A stretch of 19,490 nucleotides of DNA from an uncultured Gardnerella sp. (GCA_947088155.1 CAMUFL010000016.1:1-19490), one strand, 5' to 3'; numbered from the stretch's first letter, positions 6,957 through 14,547 are shown. Numbers and translations are program-made. Notes: a model not told the origin generated them from the sequence alone.

Positions 6957-7466
6957 TTAATCTAGATTAATCCAATACCTTCTTGTCGTAACATTTCCTC
7001 TTGATAAGCTATTTTTCACTTTGTTCTCCAAAATTCCACCATTATTTTCTATAACTTTTATCGATCCAATATTGTCATCATCACATGTAATCAAAACTTT
7101 ATGTAGATTCAGAGTCTCTTTACAATATGTAAGTGCCATAGAAAGCATTTTTGTTCCATAACCCTTCATACATTCAGATTGCCTAATTTCGTACCCTATG
7201 TGACCACCATAGTTAATTAAAAAAGAATTTAATTCATGCCTAATATTAATTTCACCAATAAATTTTTCATTATCTATCAGCCAAAATGTAGTAGCTCTAA
7301 CATAATTTTCAGGCAAATTTATACCATGTTCATAGTTATAAGAATTCTCTATAATTGTGTCATAATTTCTAAAACGTCTTTCTGCATTCGGCCTAAAAAT
7401 TTCATCTTCTTCATTTGCTTCTATATAACCTTGAATATATTTACTATCTGGTCTAATTAATTTCAT
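6957..7466 (-). CDS. GNAT family N-acetyltransferase (RimJ/RimL-like)
   Basis: 169 residues. The acetyl-CoA binding motif A is seen as IGYEIRQSECMKGYGTKML (about residues 91-109). It is followed by an amphipathic helix, then LHKVLITCDDDNIGSIKVIENNGG, the typical motif-B region in which the Asn residues and the ENNGG turn precede the last strands. This puts it among GNATs that acetylate protein N-termini or small amines; the substrate cannot be told. The start at 7466 has AAGGAG 5 bases upstream. The gene is very AT-rich and Firmicutes-like, which suggests acquisition. It follows the XRE regulator by 200 bases on the same strand. Confidence 0.88.
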   Translation of the reverse strand: MKLIRPDSKYIQGYIEANEEDEIFRPNAERRFRNYDTIIENSYNYEHGINLPENYVRATTFWLIDNEKFIGEINIRHELNSFLINYGGHIGYEIRQSECMKGYGTKMLSMALTYCKETLNLHKVLITCDDDNIGSIKVIENNGGILENKVKNSLSRGNVTTRRYWINLD

Positions 7467-7546
7467 AAGTTCTCCTTATTCTTAATATGCAATTCTAATA
7501 AGAATACGATTCTATTAAAATTAGAATCCATACCAGGCTGTTTAGC

Positions 7547-7567
7547 TTTAATAGTATTACTATTAAA
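7547..7567. repeat. Short palindrome TTTAATAGT-ATT-ACTATTAAA
   Basis: A perfect 9-bp inverted repeat with a 3-base loop lies in the spacer between the XRE and GNAT genes. On the plus strand it is followed by A10. On the minus strand the T run precedes the stem, so it is not a normal terminator for the minus-strand genes. It could be an operator for the GNAT gene. Confidence 0.4.
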
Positions 7568-7667
7568 AAAAAAACCACACATACAAGCTTTATTAAAGAA
7601 AAATTTTTTATTTTTCCAATAAGTGCAGGCTTTTCGAATCCATAAAATTTTTCTTTCCACCCATTTA

Positions 7668-8312
7668 CTACTTATTACGAAGAAAACCAACTTTCATAAA
7701 TTCTTTATCTCCAATACGGAACTTTTTACTATTAAACGTCACTCCCATAATTCTGCTAATAATATACTCATCAGTTATAAGCACGAAATACTGCTTATCT
7801 TTTTTATCCACCAAATAATACTGCTCAGCCCCAAGAGTGGAAACAGCCTTACTGAAATCATATATGCCAAACAATGGCAATCCTCCAAGGAGAGTAGAAA
7901 ACCATCCAACAAAATTATCCACCATTTTCTCAGATGAACTGTTATAAGTCTTAACAACAGTTAGCATATTGATTTCTGAGTCAGGATATTCATCTATGAC
8001 AATCTGCTCTTTAATTTTCGACTTCTTAAAACTGCTCAACCTACCGTCGAAACCATATTTATTGAGATTAATAGGCTTCTTAGTAACAGAAAAATCAACG
8101 CTATTGTTCTCATCCAAAAGATAATCAACGCTCACGCTTAGAGCAGATGCAATAAATTTCAGATTCTCGATATCCGGCAAACCCCTATTCGTTTCCCATT
8201 TCGCTACAGCAGCACGAGATACCATCAATAATTCCGAAAGCTCCTCCTGCGTCAACCCAGCTTCCAGACGAGCCTTTCTAATTTTTTCTCCCAAAGATAT
8301 AACGCTACTCAT
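7668..8312 (-). CDS. XRE-family transcriptional regulator with C-terminal sensory-type domain
   Basis: 214 residues. Residues 7-62 form a Cro/CI-type helix-turn-helix (GEKIRKARLEAGLTQEELSE, LLMVSRAAVAKWETNRGLPD, then the characteristic IENLKFIASALSVSVDYLL). Residues 63-214 form a second region with no recognised motif and two hydrophobic patches (FVGWFSTLLGGLPLFGIYDF and YFVLITDEYIISRIMGV). They could be a ligand-binding or membrane-proximal domain. AAAGGAG lies before the ATG. The last 18 codons and the flank are duplicated at 16934-17005, upstream of the 397-residue orphan gene. This links the two loci by recombination and may mean such regulators usually sit next to such proteins. Confidence 0.88.
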   Translation of the reverse strand: MSSVISLGEKIRKARLEAGLTQEELSELLMVSRAAVAKWETNRGLPDIENLKFIASALSVSVDYLLDENNSVDFSVTKKPINLNKYGFDGRLSSFKKSKIKEQIVIDEYPDSEINMLTVVKTYNSSSEKMVDNFVGWFSTLLGGLPLFGIYDFSKAVSTLGAEQYYLVDKKDKQYFVLITDEYIISRIMGVTFNSKKFRIGDKEFMKVGFLRNK

Positions 8313-8482
8313 AACACAACTCCTTTCAAATCACTTATTACACATCATGAAATTACTTGACGGAAACCAAATTAGTATTGAAACATTTGATTTAGATACC
8401 GCCTAATTACAAACTAACAAATAATTTACAACGGAAAAAGAAACAAGATGAAACACTATAGTTACCAACTGTAACAGCATAA

Positions 8483-8556
8483 GAAATCAAATAATGTAGG
8501 GAACTTTTTTACGACTATTGCGACGGTTTGTTCCCCAAAACACAAGCAACTAAATC
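8483..8556. repeat. Repeat A, copy 1 (74 bp, inverted GGGAAC/GTTCCC with variable centre)
   Basis: Seventy-four bases, the same length as 12966-13039. The outer parts are nearly identical (GAAATCAAATAATGTAGGGA and GTTCCCCAAAACACAAGC). The central 14 bases, between TTTTTTAC and TTTGTTCC, differ: GACTATTGCGACGG here, AATTTTTATACCAT in copy 2. A third, partial copy lies at 16994-17043. Confidence 0.8.
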
Positions 8557-8580
8557 AATAGGCACTCGAGTAAGAAACAG

Positions 8581-8651
8581 CCAAAACACGCTCAAAAAAA
8601 AACCGCTCCAAGCCAGCCTAAAGCCGTCGCATACTAAACTTTTTAACGATA
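8581..8651. repeat. Repeat B, copy 1
   Basis: About 70 bases beginning CCAAAACACGCTC. It contains GCCAGCCTAAAGCC and ends in the left arm of the palindrome (CTTTTTAACGATA). It matches 19315-19382 with small indels. A weak third relative, the CGCTAAACCTTTTAAC tail only, is at 13111-13128. Confidence 0.75.
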
Positions 8652-8675
8652 TAAAAAGCTATCGTTAAAAAGTTT
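8636..8675. repeat. Dispersed palindrome (copy 2), perfect 16-bp stem
   Basis: AAACTTTTTAACGATA (8636-8651) pairs perfectly with TATCGTTAAAAAGTTT (8660-8675) across an 8-base loop. It lies directly at the truncated toxin end of the orphan relB and may act as a bidirectional terminator or as a mobile palindromic unit. Confidence 0.85.
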
Positions 8676-8715
8676 AATTTTCTAAAACCAAGCTTACCTC
8701 ACGGTTTCCTATCAT
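8674..8715 (-). pseudogene. Possible truncated toxin start after relB
   Basis: An ATG overlaps the relB stop by 4 bases (ATGA), the standard geometry for a coupled toxin. It opens only 13 codons (MIGNREVSLVLEN), and the stop lies inside the palindromic repeat. It is most simply the first codons of a lost RelE/YafQ-like toxin cut off by the repeat. The peptide is too short to assign with certainty. Confidence 0.4.
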
Positions 8716-9008
8716 CGTTCAAGCTCCTCAAAAACATCATCTATCGGATAACTATCACCTTGAACCGCCTGATCATAGCCTTTAGCTATCAAAGCATTAA
8801 ACGTTTTCTCATCCATATCATCTTGTGCCGGAAGAGGCGTTGGAATAGTAAGCGGAAACGGAATTCCCTTATTAAGAATGATTTGACGGTAAAACATGTC
8901 AATAGCCGTAGCCCTAGAAATTCCAATCGTTTCCAAAATCTGCTCAGCCTGCTGCTTAATATTTTCTTGTATTCTCACATTCACATTCGCACTTTTAGTA
9001 ACTGCCAT
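8712..9008 (-). CDS. RelB/DinJ family antitoxin (orphan)
   Basis: 98 residues from the ATG at 9008, chosen for GGAGG 9 bases upstream; a longer frame from 9125 would read through the promoter. The N-terminus (AVTKSANVNVRIQENIKQQA) is a ribbon-helix-helix strand-helix. It is followed by ILETIGISRATAIDMFYRQI and LNKGIPFPL, the DinJ/RelB core, and an acidic tail ending DDVFEELER. No toxin gene follows. Its promoter and first codons exist in a second copy at 4515-4608. It may neutralise toxins of related modules or act as a repressor. Confidence 0.9.
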   Translation of the reverse strand: MAVTKSANVNVRIQENIKQQAEQILETIGISRATAIDMFYRQIILNKGIPFPLTIPTPLPAQDDMDEKTFNALIAKGYDQAVQGDSYPIDDVFEELER

Positions 9009-9030
9009 ATCAACCAACCTCCATACACAA

Positions 9031-9095
9031 ATCATAAATACTGTATCGCATATTGCAACACATTCCACTTGTTGCTTCACAAACGTATACAGTAT
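9031..9095 (-). promoter_or_regulatory. relB promoter with paired ATAC-N-GTAT operators
   Basis: On the minus strand TTGCAA (9053-9058) and TATGAT (9031-9036) are 16 bases apart. The palindrome ATACTGTAT (9038-9046) lies in the spacer, and a second copy ATACAGTAT is at 9087-9095. Autorepression by the ribbon-helix-helix antitoxin at such sites is expected from the family. The inner site is preserved in the duplicate at 4584-4592. Confidence 0.6.
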
Positions 9096-9157
9096 GCAAT
9101 TACAATATGAATTCAAGCCCAACAATCCACCATCAGTAACGTCTCAACGAACGCAAC

Positions 9158-12049
9158 TCACAGTACTTTTGGATTCTTATAATATTCATCAAAATTAATT
9201 ACCTTATCGAATACATCACAATTAGTTTGCGCGTGCAACACAACTACAAGCTTGTTATTCCTCGTTTTAGCACATCTGATAGCTTGCACGATTATTTCAC
9301 GTTCACTACAACCATCAGCATCAGTTACACTTTTGAACGTCTCATCCAGCATAATAACAGTTCGCTGTTGAGCACCAATACACTTTGTAAGCGACGTGAA
9401 ATCTGGAGCAACAATAGCACCGTCATCATCAAATAAGTAATCTTCAATCAGCAGACAATTCTGAGTATTGTTATGATCAAACCAATCTCGCAACAATACT
9501 GATTTACCAGCACCACTAGCGCCAATAATAGCAACTGAAGAAATATCACTATCAGCAATAGTCTTACTAAGATTCTGGTATGCTAATTCATTCCTCTTAT
9601 ACGCTTGCTGCTTACGCTCATAATTTTCCAAGCTGAAAACTCGTTGAGCAGTCTGGGTCAAAACTCCTGAATCTTGCAAAGTTTCAATCACATTTTCCAA
9701 GCTTGACGACAGCATTACCACAAAATACAACACAGCACTAGCAGAAGCAAAATTCATTGATGATACTGTAAGCATATAAAGTATTGAAAATTCCAATATT
9801 AAAGAGAGACTTTGCATCATGCAATTTCTCACTGTGTAAATATTGATAAAACGACGCATACGCTGCCAATACTTATTTTCTGACGAAGCATAATGATACT
9901 TGCGCGAACTATCAAAAATAGCACCTTGCGGTAAACTTCGCGTTGATAATAACGACGATAATGCTCCTAAGAACTTATCGCGATATTGTGCTTGTTTATC
10001 CGCAGCCGTATTGAGTAATCGCGAACCGGCATACCATATGAGACAAGATAACGGCACCATAATAATCATTATGTATACGTACTGCGGTACCGCAGCAATT
10101 GTCATAGCAAGAACTATTACTGTTTGAACAATAACAAAAATAACGTGTGCAATAGCACTCGGAATACTCATCTGTAAGTCAGAAAAATCATCCCCAAGTC
10201 TACCTAAAACATCACCTTTATTATCAATATTTGAATACTTATGCAAACGCATAATCAAACGATTATGCAGTTTTGTAAGCCGCACAATTGGCACAGCATA
10301 TACAGGAAAATTAAGAGCAATAATACCAACGACAATAAGCAAGCTTGCAAACAATGCAGAAGACTGAAGCATATTTAAGTTGGTGTTCGTAGCAATATTC
10401 TCTACAAACATTAACTCAGCAAGAACTATGAGTACTGTTGCTATCGGCAAACAAATAATACTAGCAGAGAACAATTCGCGCACAGTTCTAATGAACTTAC
10501 CACGTGATTCTGCACCTGTAGGAATTTTCGATTCCACACAATCCGCTTGCATAGTTTTATCACTACCAGTATTCTGCAAATGATTTTCTTCAACCACACT
10601 ATGCGTGACTTGCTTAGAGTTGTTACCATAAAACACACAAGGAATATACTCTGGATTACGTGCAAATAAAACAATATGATGAACTTGAGAACTTAGCATA
10701 GCTTGTGAAACTGTTTCTCGAAGCTCTGGATTTAACACAGAAAACACGTCATCAAGCACCAAATATTCCACGTCTTGAGCAAACGCCATAGCCAACACCA
10801 CGCGTTGACGCTCACCAACAGATAACGTTTCAGGATTATGCAAAAACCTATCCGCAACCTCACGCGACACATTAAATAAACGCAAGAAGTTTTCGTACTT
10901 CTGACGAGTATCATCGCTCGCAATATCAAACCAAGCTTCAATAAGCCCCTGCGACATAATAGGATTACAAGGCACCAATATTTTACTACTGCTAACAATA
11001 GACTCATACGCATTCAACGCCGAGCCAGCTTCTTTAGACAAAAGAGCGAACTTATTATCAAACACAACAGAATCAGAAATATTAGTAGCATCCGCGAGAG
11101 TATTATTCATAGCATTTTGCTCTAATTGCACTAAATCCTTGTCCATTGGAAGAGCAAGCCGAATCACGCGATAATTCACAATATTATTCTGCATGGCGCC
11201 ATACAAATATTTAATCGCAAAAAGAATTCCAACATTAAACAACGCATTTGGAAAAATAGTTACATGAACAAGAACAACACCAGCAAGCAGTAATGTCAAC
11301 CCACCTTGCTCAACAATATTACTCAATAATTGAGGAAATATACGCTTATAAAGCACTCTTTCTTCTGCTTTACGTGCATCTTCAATCGCAGTAATACCAA
11401 CATTATAACGATACACTCTTGAAGCGTGAGGAAGTTTATCAATAATTTTACTGAGAAGATTACGACGTTTACCTTCTAAATCCACATATTTCTTCCACAA
11501 TACGCCAATCCAACGTATAAGAAACAAATTACCAACACATAAGAGAACTAATAGTAAAACCGCTACAATACTATTCTCGTGATATTGAACAACACAGATA
11601 GCAAAAAGAATAATAAACTGCAATATTGATAACACGAAATCAACACCATAAGCTATCTGACTTATCTGATTTGGATATGTTAATGCCGAAGACTGCAATG
11701 TTTCATCATCATTATTCTGAACAGATAAACGTACAAAACGATGGAAAGTAAGCTGACGAAACAAAGCGATAAGAAGCATCTCACAACGATCTTTAGCAAT
11801 AAAACCCAATGCTTGTAAGGAGAAAGATAATGCCAACTTAAACGCAACAAACCCTTCAAGCAGCGTCGAAGCAGAATGCAATGATTCCATTGTATAAATA
11901 AGCAACAACATTCCAGCAAGCTGTATCAAACCAGTAATAAAAACTGATAACACCTGCGGCATAAGAACTATAAAATATACTAAAGTACCTTTTGCACGTT
12001 GATGATTCGCAACGAACGAATCATAACGAGACACAACCCTATTTAACAT
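9158..12049 (-). CDS. Fused ABC exporter with two complementary, incomplete ATPase domains
   Basis: 963 residues in the order membrane domain 1 (about 20-300), NBD1 (about 330-470), membrane domain 2 (about 520-790), NBD2 (about 825-963). Each membrane domain has the hydrophobic pattern of a type IV exporter half. NBD1 has a signature LSVGERQR (409-416), a Walker B VEYLVLDD (427-434, catalytic Glu replaced by Asp) and a D-loop-like SVLN, but no Walker A, a Q-loop Gln replaced by Cys (VPCNP, 359-363) and Phe in place of the H-loop His (about 462). NBD2 has a perfect Walker A GASGAGKS (843-850), Walker B with catalytic Glu VIMLDE (898-903) and His 939 in VVVLHAQT. Only 47 residues separate Walker A from B and no signature is present. 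ATP binds between Walker A of one NBD and the signature of the other, so one full site remains. GGAGG is only 3 bases from the ATG. The substrate is unknown; the broken lipoprotein gene just upstream is the likely partner. Confidence 0.88.
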   Translation of the reverse strand: MLNRVVSRYDSFVANHQRAKGTLVYFIVLMPQVLSVFITGLIQLAGMLLLIYTMESLHSASTLLEGFVAFKLALSFSLQALGFIAKDRCEMLLIALFRQLTFHRFVRLSVQNNDDETLQSSALTYPNQISQIAYGVDFVLSILQFIILFAICVVQYHENSIVAVLLLVLLCVGNLFLIRWIGVLWKKYVDLEGKRRNLLSKIIDKLPHASRVYRYNVGITAIEDARKAEERVLYKRIFPQLLSNIVEQGGLTLLLAGVVLVHVTIFPNALFNVGILFAIKYLYGAMQNNIVNYRVIRLALPMDKDLVQLEQNAMNNTLADATNISDSVVFDNKFALLSKEAGSALNAYESIVSSSKILVPCNPIMSQGLIEAWFDIASDDTRQKYENFLRLFNVSREVADRFLHNPETLSVGERQRVVLAMAFAQDVEYLVLDDVFSVLNPELRETVSQAMLSSQVHHIVLFARNPEYIPCVFYGNNSKQVTHSVVEENHLQNTGSDKTMQADCVESKIPTGAESRGKFIRTVRELFSASIICLPIATVLIVLAELMFVENIATNTNLNMLQSSALFASLLIVVGIIALNFPVYAVPIVRLTKLHNRLIMRLHKYSNIDNKGDVLGRLGDDFSDLQMSIPSAIAHVIFVIVQTVIVLAMTIAAVPQYVYIMIIMVPLSCLIWYAGSRLLNTAADKQAQYRDKFLGALSSLLSTRSLPQGAIFDSSRKYHYASSENKYWQRMRRFINIYTVRNCMMQSLSLILEFSILYMLTVSSMNFASASAVLYFVVMLSSSLENVIETLQDSGVLTQTAQRVFSLENYERKQQAYKRNELAYQNLSKTIADSDISSVAIIGASGAGKSVLLRDWFDHNNTQNCLLIEDYLFDDDGAIVAPDFTSLTKCIGAQQRTVIMLDETFKSVTDADGCSEREIIVQAIRCAKTRNNKLVVVLHAQTNCDVFDKVINFDEYYKNPKVL

Positions 12050-12068
12050 ATACCTCCAACATACATAT

Positions 12069-12585
12069 TCATTCCAAACCCTCTAATCTACAAGTTTCAT
12101 TAACTAATTCATCATCAGGGAAACGCTTCAAATCAAGTGCAAAATATTACTATTTCTTCTTATAACCTACGGCAACATTACCTGTTTTATTAATCCCTGG
12201 TACTTTAAGAACATTAGAACTTGACTTGTCTTTTAAATCAAATTTTCCAACCAAAAAATAAAGCTTTAAGTCCTGGACCAGGTAAATTGAACGATGAGTC
12301 AAATAATTTGATGGGCTTATCTCCAAGAGTGACTTTAGACAAATCATAATGAGAATCAAGAATATCCCGCGACACAAAGAGATACAACTCATCTTTGTTC
12401 ACATAGTTTTCTGGTATACGAAACTCTTCTTGAGATACCGCTACCGTTTCCCAATGATACGACGCAAGCTCCGCCTTCTCCTCATCATCAGCACATCCAG
12501 CAAGAGAAAAGAGAGAACCTAGCAGCAGAAGCATAACAAGACAACTTTGAAAAATGTTTTTACAAAAAATAGTTTTACTTCTCAT
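12069..12585 (-). pseudogene. Lipoprotein gene with frameshift and internal stops, upstream of the ABC exporter
   Basis: From the ATG at 12585 (GGAGG 11 bases upstream) the protein begins with a signal peptide and lipobox (LFSLAGC, Cys31), so it was lipid-anchored outside the membrane. The frame stops after 115 residues at 12238. Removing one T from a T6 run near 12250-12256 continues it as VGKFDLKDKSSSNVLK then VPGINKTGNVAVGYKKK to a TAG-TAA pair at 12147-12152. The same frame then stays open with protein-like sequence (FALDLKRFPDDELVNETC) to a TGA at 12069-12071, 19 bases before the ABC start. I do not recognise the family. The T-run break could be a sequencing error or phase variation, but the double stop argues for real decay. 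Confidence 0.6.
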
Positions 12586-12832
12586 AACACTACTAGCCTC
12601 CTTTTCGTTAACACGACTCTGTATCAAATGATCATAAAACAGACTATTAAGTAAACAAGATCTACCATTCACTCTGATTACTGTAATAATCTTAATAAAT
12701 ATATTACTTTTTCGTACTAATTTGTCTAGATTATCAACGCTAATCTCTTCATTTACTAGCAAACTATACTCTTCATAAACAGCAAGGTTCACGAAACAGA
12801 AGAACCAGAAGAATCAATATCATCATGCACGT

Positions 12833-12967
12833 TTAATGCTTCCAACAATATTCCCTCATAAACGAAGCAATCACCTGCAAATCTTCATCTTCATAATACT
12901 CAACAAACAACTTCTTAAACTCAGAAACCTTATTTTTTGGAATAACTAGCAAGCCTTTACTGTGAGA
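12833..12967 (-). pseudogene. C-terminal fragment of an unidentified gene, truncated at repeat A
   Basis: A 44-residue open frame reads SHSKGLLVIPKNKVSEFKKL and continues FVEYYEDEDLQVIASFMREY to a stop. Its charge pattern and helix periodicity look like a genuine protein end. It has no start, and its 5' side runs straight into repeat A. The family is not recognised. Confidence 0.4.
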
Positions 12968-13039
12968 AATCAAATAATGTAGGGAACTTTTTTACAATTT
13001 TTATACCATTTTGTTCCCCAAAACATAAGCAACTAAATC
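12966..13039. repeat. Repeat A, copy 2
   Basis: Seventy-four bases matching 8483-8556 in both outer parts, with a different 14-base centre (AATTTTTATACCAT). The centre is shared, apart from one base, with the partial copy 3 at 16994-17043. Confidence 0.8.
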
Positions 13040-13272
13040 GCACAACTACTCGACAGCAAAATAGCAAAATCACATTTAGAATCTCGAGAAGCAATCTTAA
13101 ATCTACCGTGCGCTAAACCTTTTAACATTTAGTCTTTACAACCACATTTCTAAACAAAGCCAATCATCGTACTAATATCTCGCCAAACGTCGGAATAAAA
13201 ATTCGATAGCGCGCTAACTATTGTAATCTTGATAATATTATGATACTTTTTTGATAAAAGGAGGTTGATACT

Positions 13273-13545
13273 ATGATTAATATTCGTCCAGTTTCCGATT
13301 TAAGAAATAAATTCCCAGAAGTAGAAGAAACAGTTATAAATTCAAATACACCAGTATTCCTTACAAAAAATGGTTATGGGACTATGGTTCTCATGAGCAT
13401 CAAACAATACTCTGCCCTCACTGACGACATTGAAAGAAAACTCGATGAAGCAGATACTTTTGCCGCAAACACTTCTACGCGTCTTTCTAAAGCTGACGTC
13501 TTTGATAACGTAAGGAGAAGGATTAATGAGCAAGAACACGTATAA
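13273..13545 (+). CDS. Phd/YefM-type antitoxin
   Basis: 90 residues. The N-terminal fold is recognisable from INIRPVSDLRNKFPEVEETV, then NTPVFLTKNGYGTMVLMSIK, the Phd/YefM DNA-binding and dimerisation domain (strand, helix, strand with FLTKNGYG). The C-terminal half (DEADTFAANTSTRLSKADVF) is the flexible toxin-binding part. A perfect AAAAGGAGG ribosome site lies 8 bases before the ATG. It overlaps the toxin gene by 20 bases. Autoregulation by the antitoxin and the toxin complex is expected from the family. Confidence 0.92.
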   Translation: MINIRPVSDLRNKFPEVEETVINSNTPVFLTKNGYGTMVLMSIKQYSALTDDIERKLDEADTFAANTSTRLSKADVFDNVRRRINEQEHV

Positions 13546-13843
13546 ATTAACCTTTCTACCACTATTCAAAGAAGATTTATTAGAAACAGTTGACTATATA
13601 ACCAATACACTGCAAAACCCAAAAGCTGCTCACAGACTTGTTGACGATATAGAATCAGCAATCGATAAACGGCTTGAATCGCCCCTCTTATTTGCTCCTT
13701 ACCAATCATCAACAACACGAGAACACCCCTACTACAGGATTAGCGTACGCAACTTTTCTGTTTTTTACGTTGTCATCGACGACACTATGGAAGTGCGCAG
13801 ACTTCTATATTCAAAACGAAATATTGACGCACTACTGGAATAA
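13526..13843 (+). CDS. RelE/ParE family toxin
   Basis: 105 residues. The ParE/RelE fold shows as KLTFLPLFKEDLLETVDYIT (first strand and helices), then PYYRISVRNFSVFYVVIDDT and MEVRRLLYSKRNIDALL, the conserved end of the family (R-V-LY-x-R-x-I). Basic residues in the C-terminal strands would contact ribosome-bound mRNA, or gyrase if ParE-like; the sequence does not decide. AAGGAG lies before the ATG inside the antitoxin gene. It forms a two-gene operon with the YefM-type antitoxin. Twenty-seven bases beyond the stop lies a copy of the dispersed palindrome. Confidence 0.92.
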   Translation: MSKNTYKLTFLPLFKEDLLETVDYITNTLQNPKAAHRLVDDIESAIDKRLESPLLFAPYQSSTTREHPYYRISVRNFSVFYVVIDDTMEVRRLLYSKRNIDALLE

Positions 13844-13870
13844 CTATTCCTAATAACTATCATTATTATG

Positions 13871-13915
13871 TTAACGATTATTAAAAAAGCTATCGTTAAA
13901 AGGTTTAAGATTGGG
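13871..13915. repeat. Dispersed palindrome (copy 3) beyond the toxin gene
   Basis: TTAACGAT (13871-13878) faces ATCGTTAA (13892-13899). The 27 bases AGCTATCGTTAAAAGG to TTTAAGATTGG are identical to 761-787. The left arm is partly degraded. Its place between the toxin stop and an imported-looking GNAT gene marks a junction. Confidence 0.75.
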
Positions 13916-13959
13916 GGTGCAGACATTTTTTTAGACAGCCACACCATTCTGGAGATGAA

Positions 13960-14466
13960 ATGGATAATATAATTATAAAAGAAGCTGTACCTGAGGATGC
14001 ACTTGCGAGAATAGAATACTCAAAGAAAATCGGAGCGGAAACAGATAATTTGTCATTTGGAGCAGAAGGTTTTCCAATCTCTGTCGATGGAGAAGCAGAA
14101 TACATTTGTTCGATTTTGAAAGATGAAAAATCATGTTCGTTTTTTGCATGGAAAAACGGAGAGATTGTTGGAGATGTGAGCTTAAGCGGATTGCCGAGGA
14201 GAATGAATCATCGAGCAGAACTTGGGCTTACCGTTTTGAAATCAGAATGGAACAAAGGACTTGGAAGTCAACTTCTACAAAAAGCGATTGAATTTGCCAA
14301 GTCAAATGACATAGAAATTATTAACTTAGAAGTGAGAAGCGACAATTTGAGAGCAATCCATGTTTATAAGAAATTTGGCTTTCGTAAAATTGGAACATCT
14401 CCAGCGTATTTTAAAATTGCAGATTCATATATTGATTTCGACATAATGTATCTCGATTTAAGATAG
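13960..14466 (+). CDS. GNAT family N-acetyltransferase
   Basis: 168 residues. Motif A is LGLTVLKSEWNKGLGSQLLQ (about 91-110), with the Gly-x-Gly acetyl-CoA pyrophosphate loop in KGLGS. Motif B is NLEVRSDNLRAIHVYKKFGF, the standard N-xx-A-xx-xY-xx-xGF pattern, followed by RKIGTSPAYFKIADSYIDFD for the closing strands. GGAG lies 5 bases before the ATG. The substrate is not evident. The gene stands alone, has its own terminator at 14516-14547, and is compositionally and in style Firmicutes-like, so it is probably imported. It is not closely related in sequence to the GNAT at 6957-7466. Confidence 0.92.
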   Translation: MDNIIIKEAVPEDALARIEYSKKIGAETDNLSFGAEGFPISVDGEAEYICSILKDEKSCSFFAWKNGEIVGDVSLSGLPRRMNHRAELGLTVLKSEWNKGLGSQLLQKAIEFAKSNDIEIINLEVRSDNLRAIHVYKKFGFRKIGTSPAYFKIADSYIDFDIMYLDLR

Positions 14467-14515
14467 ACAAATCCCAGTTTGTCGAACTGAATAAAACTGA
14501 ATATTAAAGATATAG

Positions 14516-14547
14516 GGCGATAGAAAATAAAACATCTATCGTCTTTT
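14516..14547 (+). terminator. Rho-independent terminator after the GNAT gene
   Basis: GGCGATAGA (14516-14524) pairs with TCTATCGTC (14535-14543), nine pairs with one G-T, followed by TTTTCTT. A smaller hairpin, GACAAA-TCCCAG-TTTGTC, sits right at the stop codon. Confidence 0.7.

Larger units (their letters stand above)
8313..8711. other. Spacer filled with dispersed repeats
   Basis: Between the XRE start and the orphan relB stop there is no gene. The interval holds repeat A (8483-8556), repeat B (8581-8651), the strongest palindrome of the family (8636-8675) and a truncated toxin start (8674-8715). 8313-8482 should carry the XRE promoter, but no convincing -35/-10 pair is seen. Confidence 0.6.
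12586..13272. other. Decayed spacer with a gene tail and repeat A
   Basis: 12586-12832: nothing clearly coding. An open frame upstream of the lipoprotein ATG has no ribosome site, though its YEEYSLLVNEEISVDNLDKL stretch looks protein-like and may be an older remnant. 12833-12967 is a gene tail, 12966-13039 is repeat A, and 13111-13128 carries the end of repeat B without the hairpin. 13040-13272 must hold the promoter of the next toxin-antitoxin operon. Confidence 0.45.

Noticed and set aside
7463..7690. 75-codon minus-strand open frame between XRE and GNAT
   Set aside because: Starts inside the XRE gene in another frame, Lys/Phe/Trp-rich translation of AT-rich spacer, no ribosome site.
9009..9125. 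Longer start for the orphan RelB
   Set aside because: It would translate through the TTGCAA/TATGAT promoter. GGAGG and the family N-terminus support 9008.
12150..12392. 80-codon open frame as an independent gene
   Set aside because: Its first half is antisense-like shadow of the lipoprotein frame; its second half is the continuation of the lipoprotein after the T-run frameshift.
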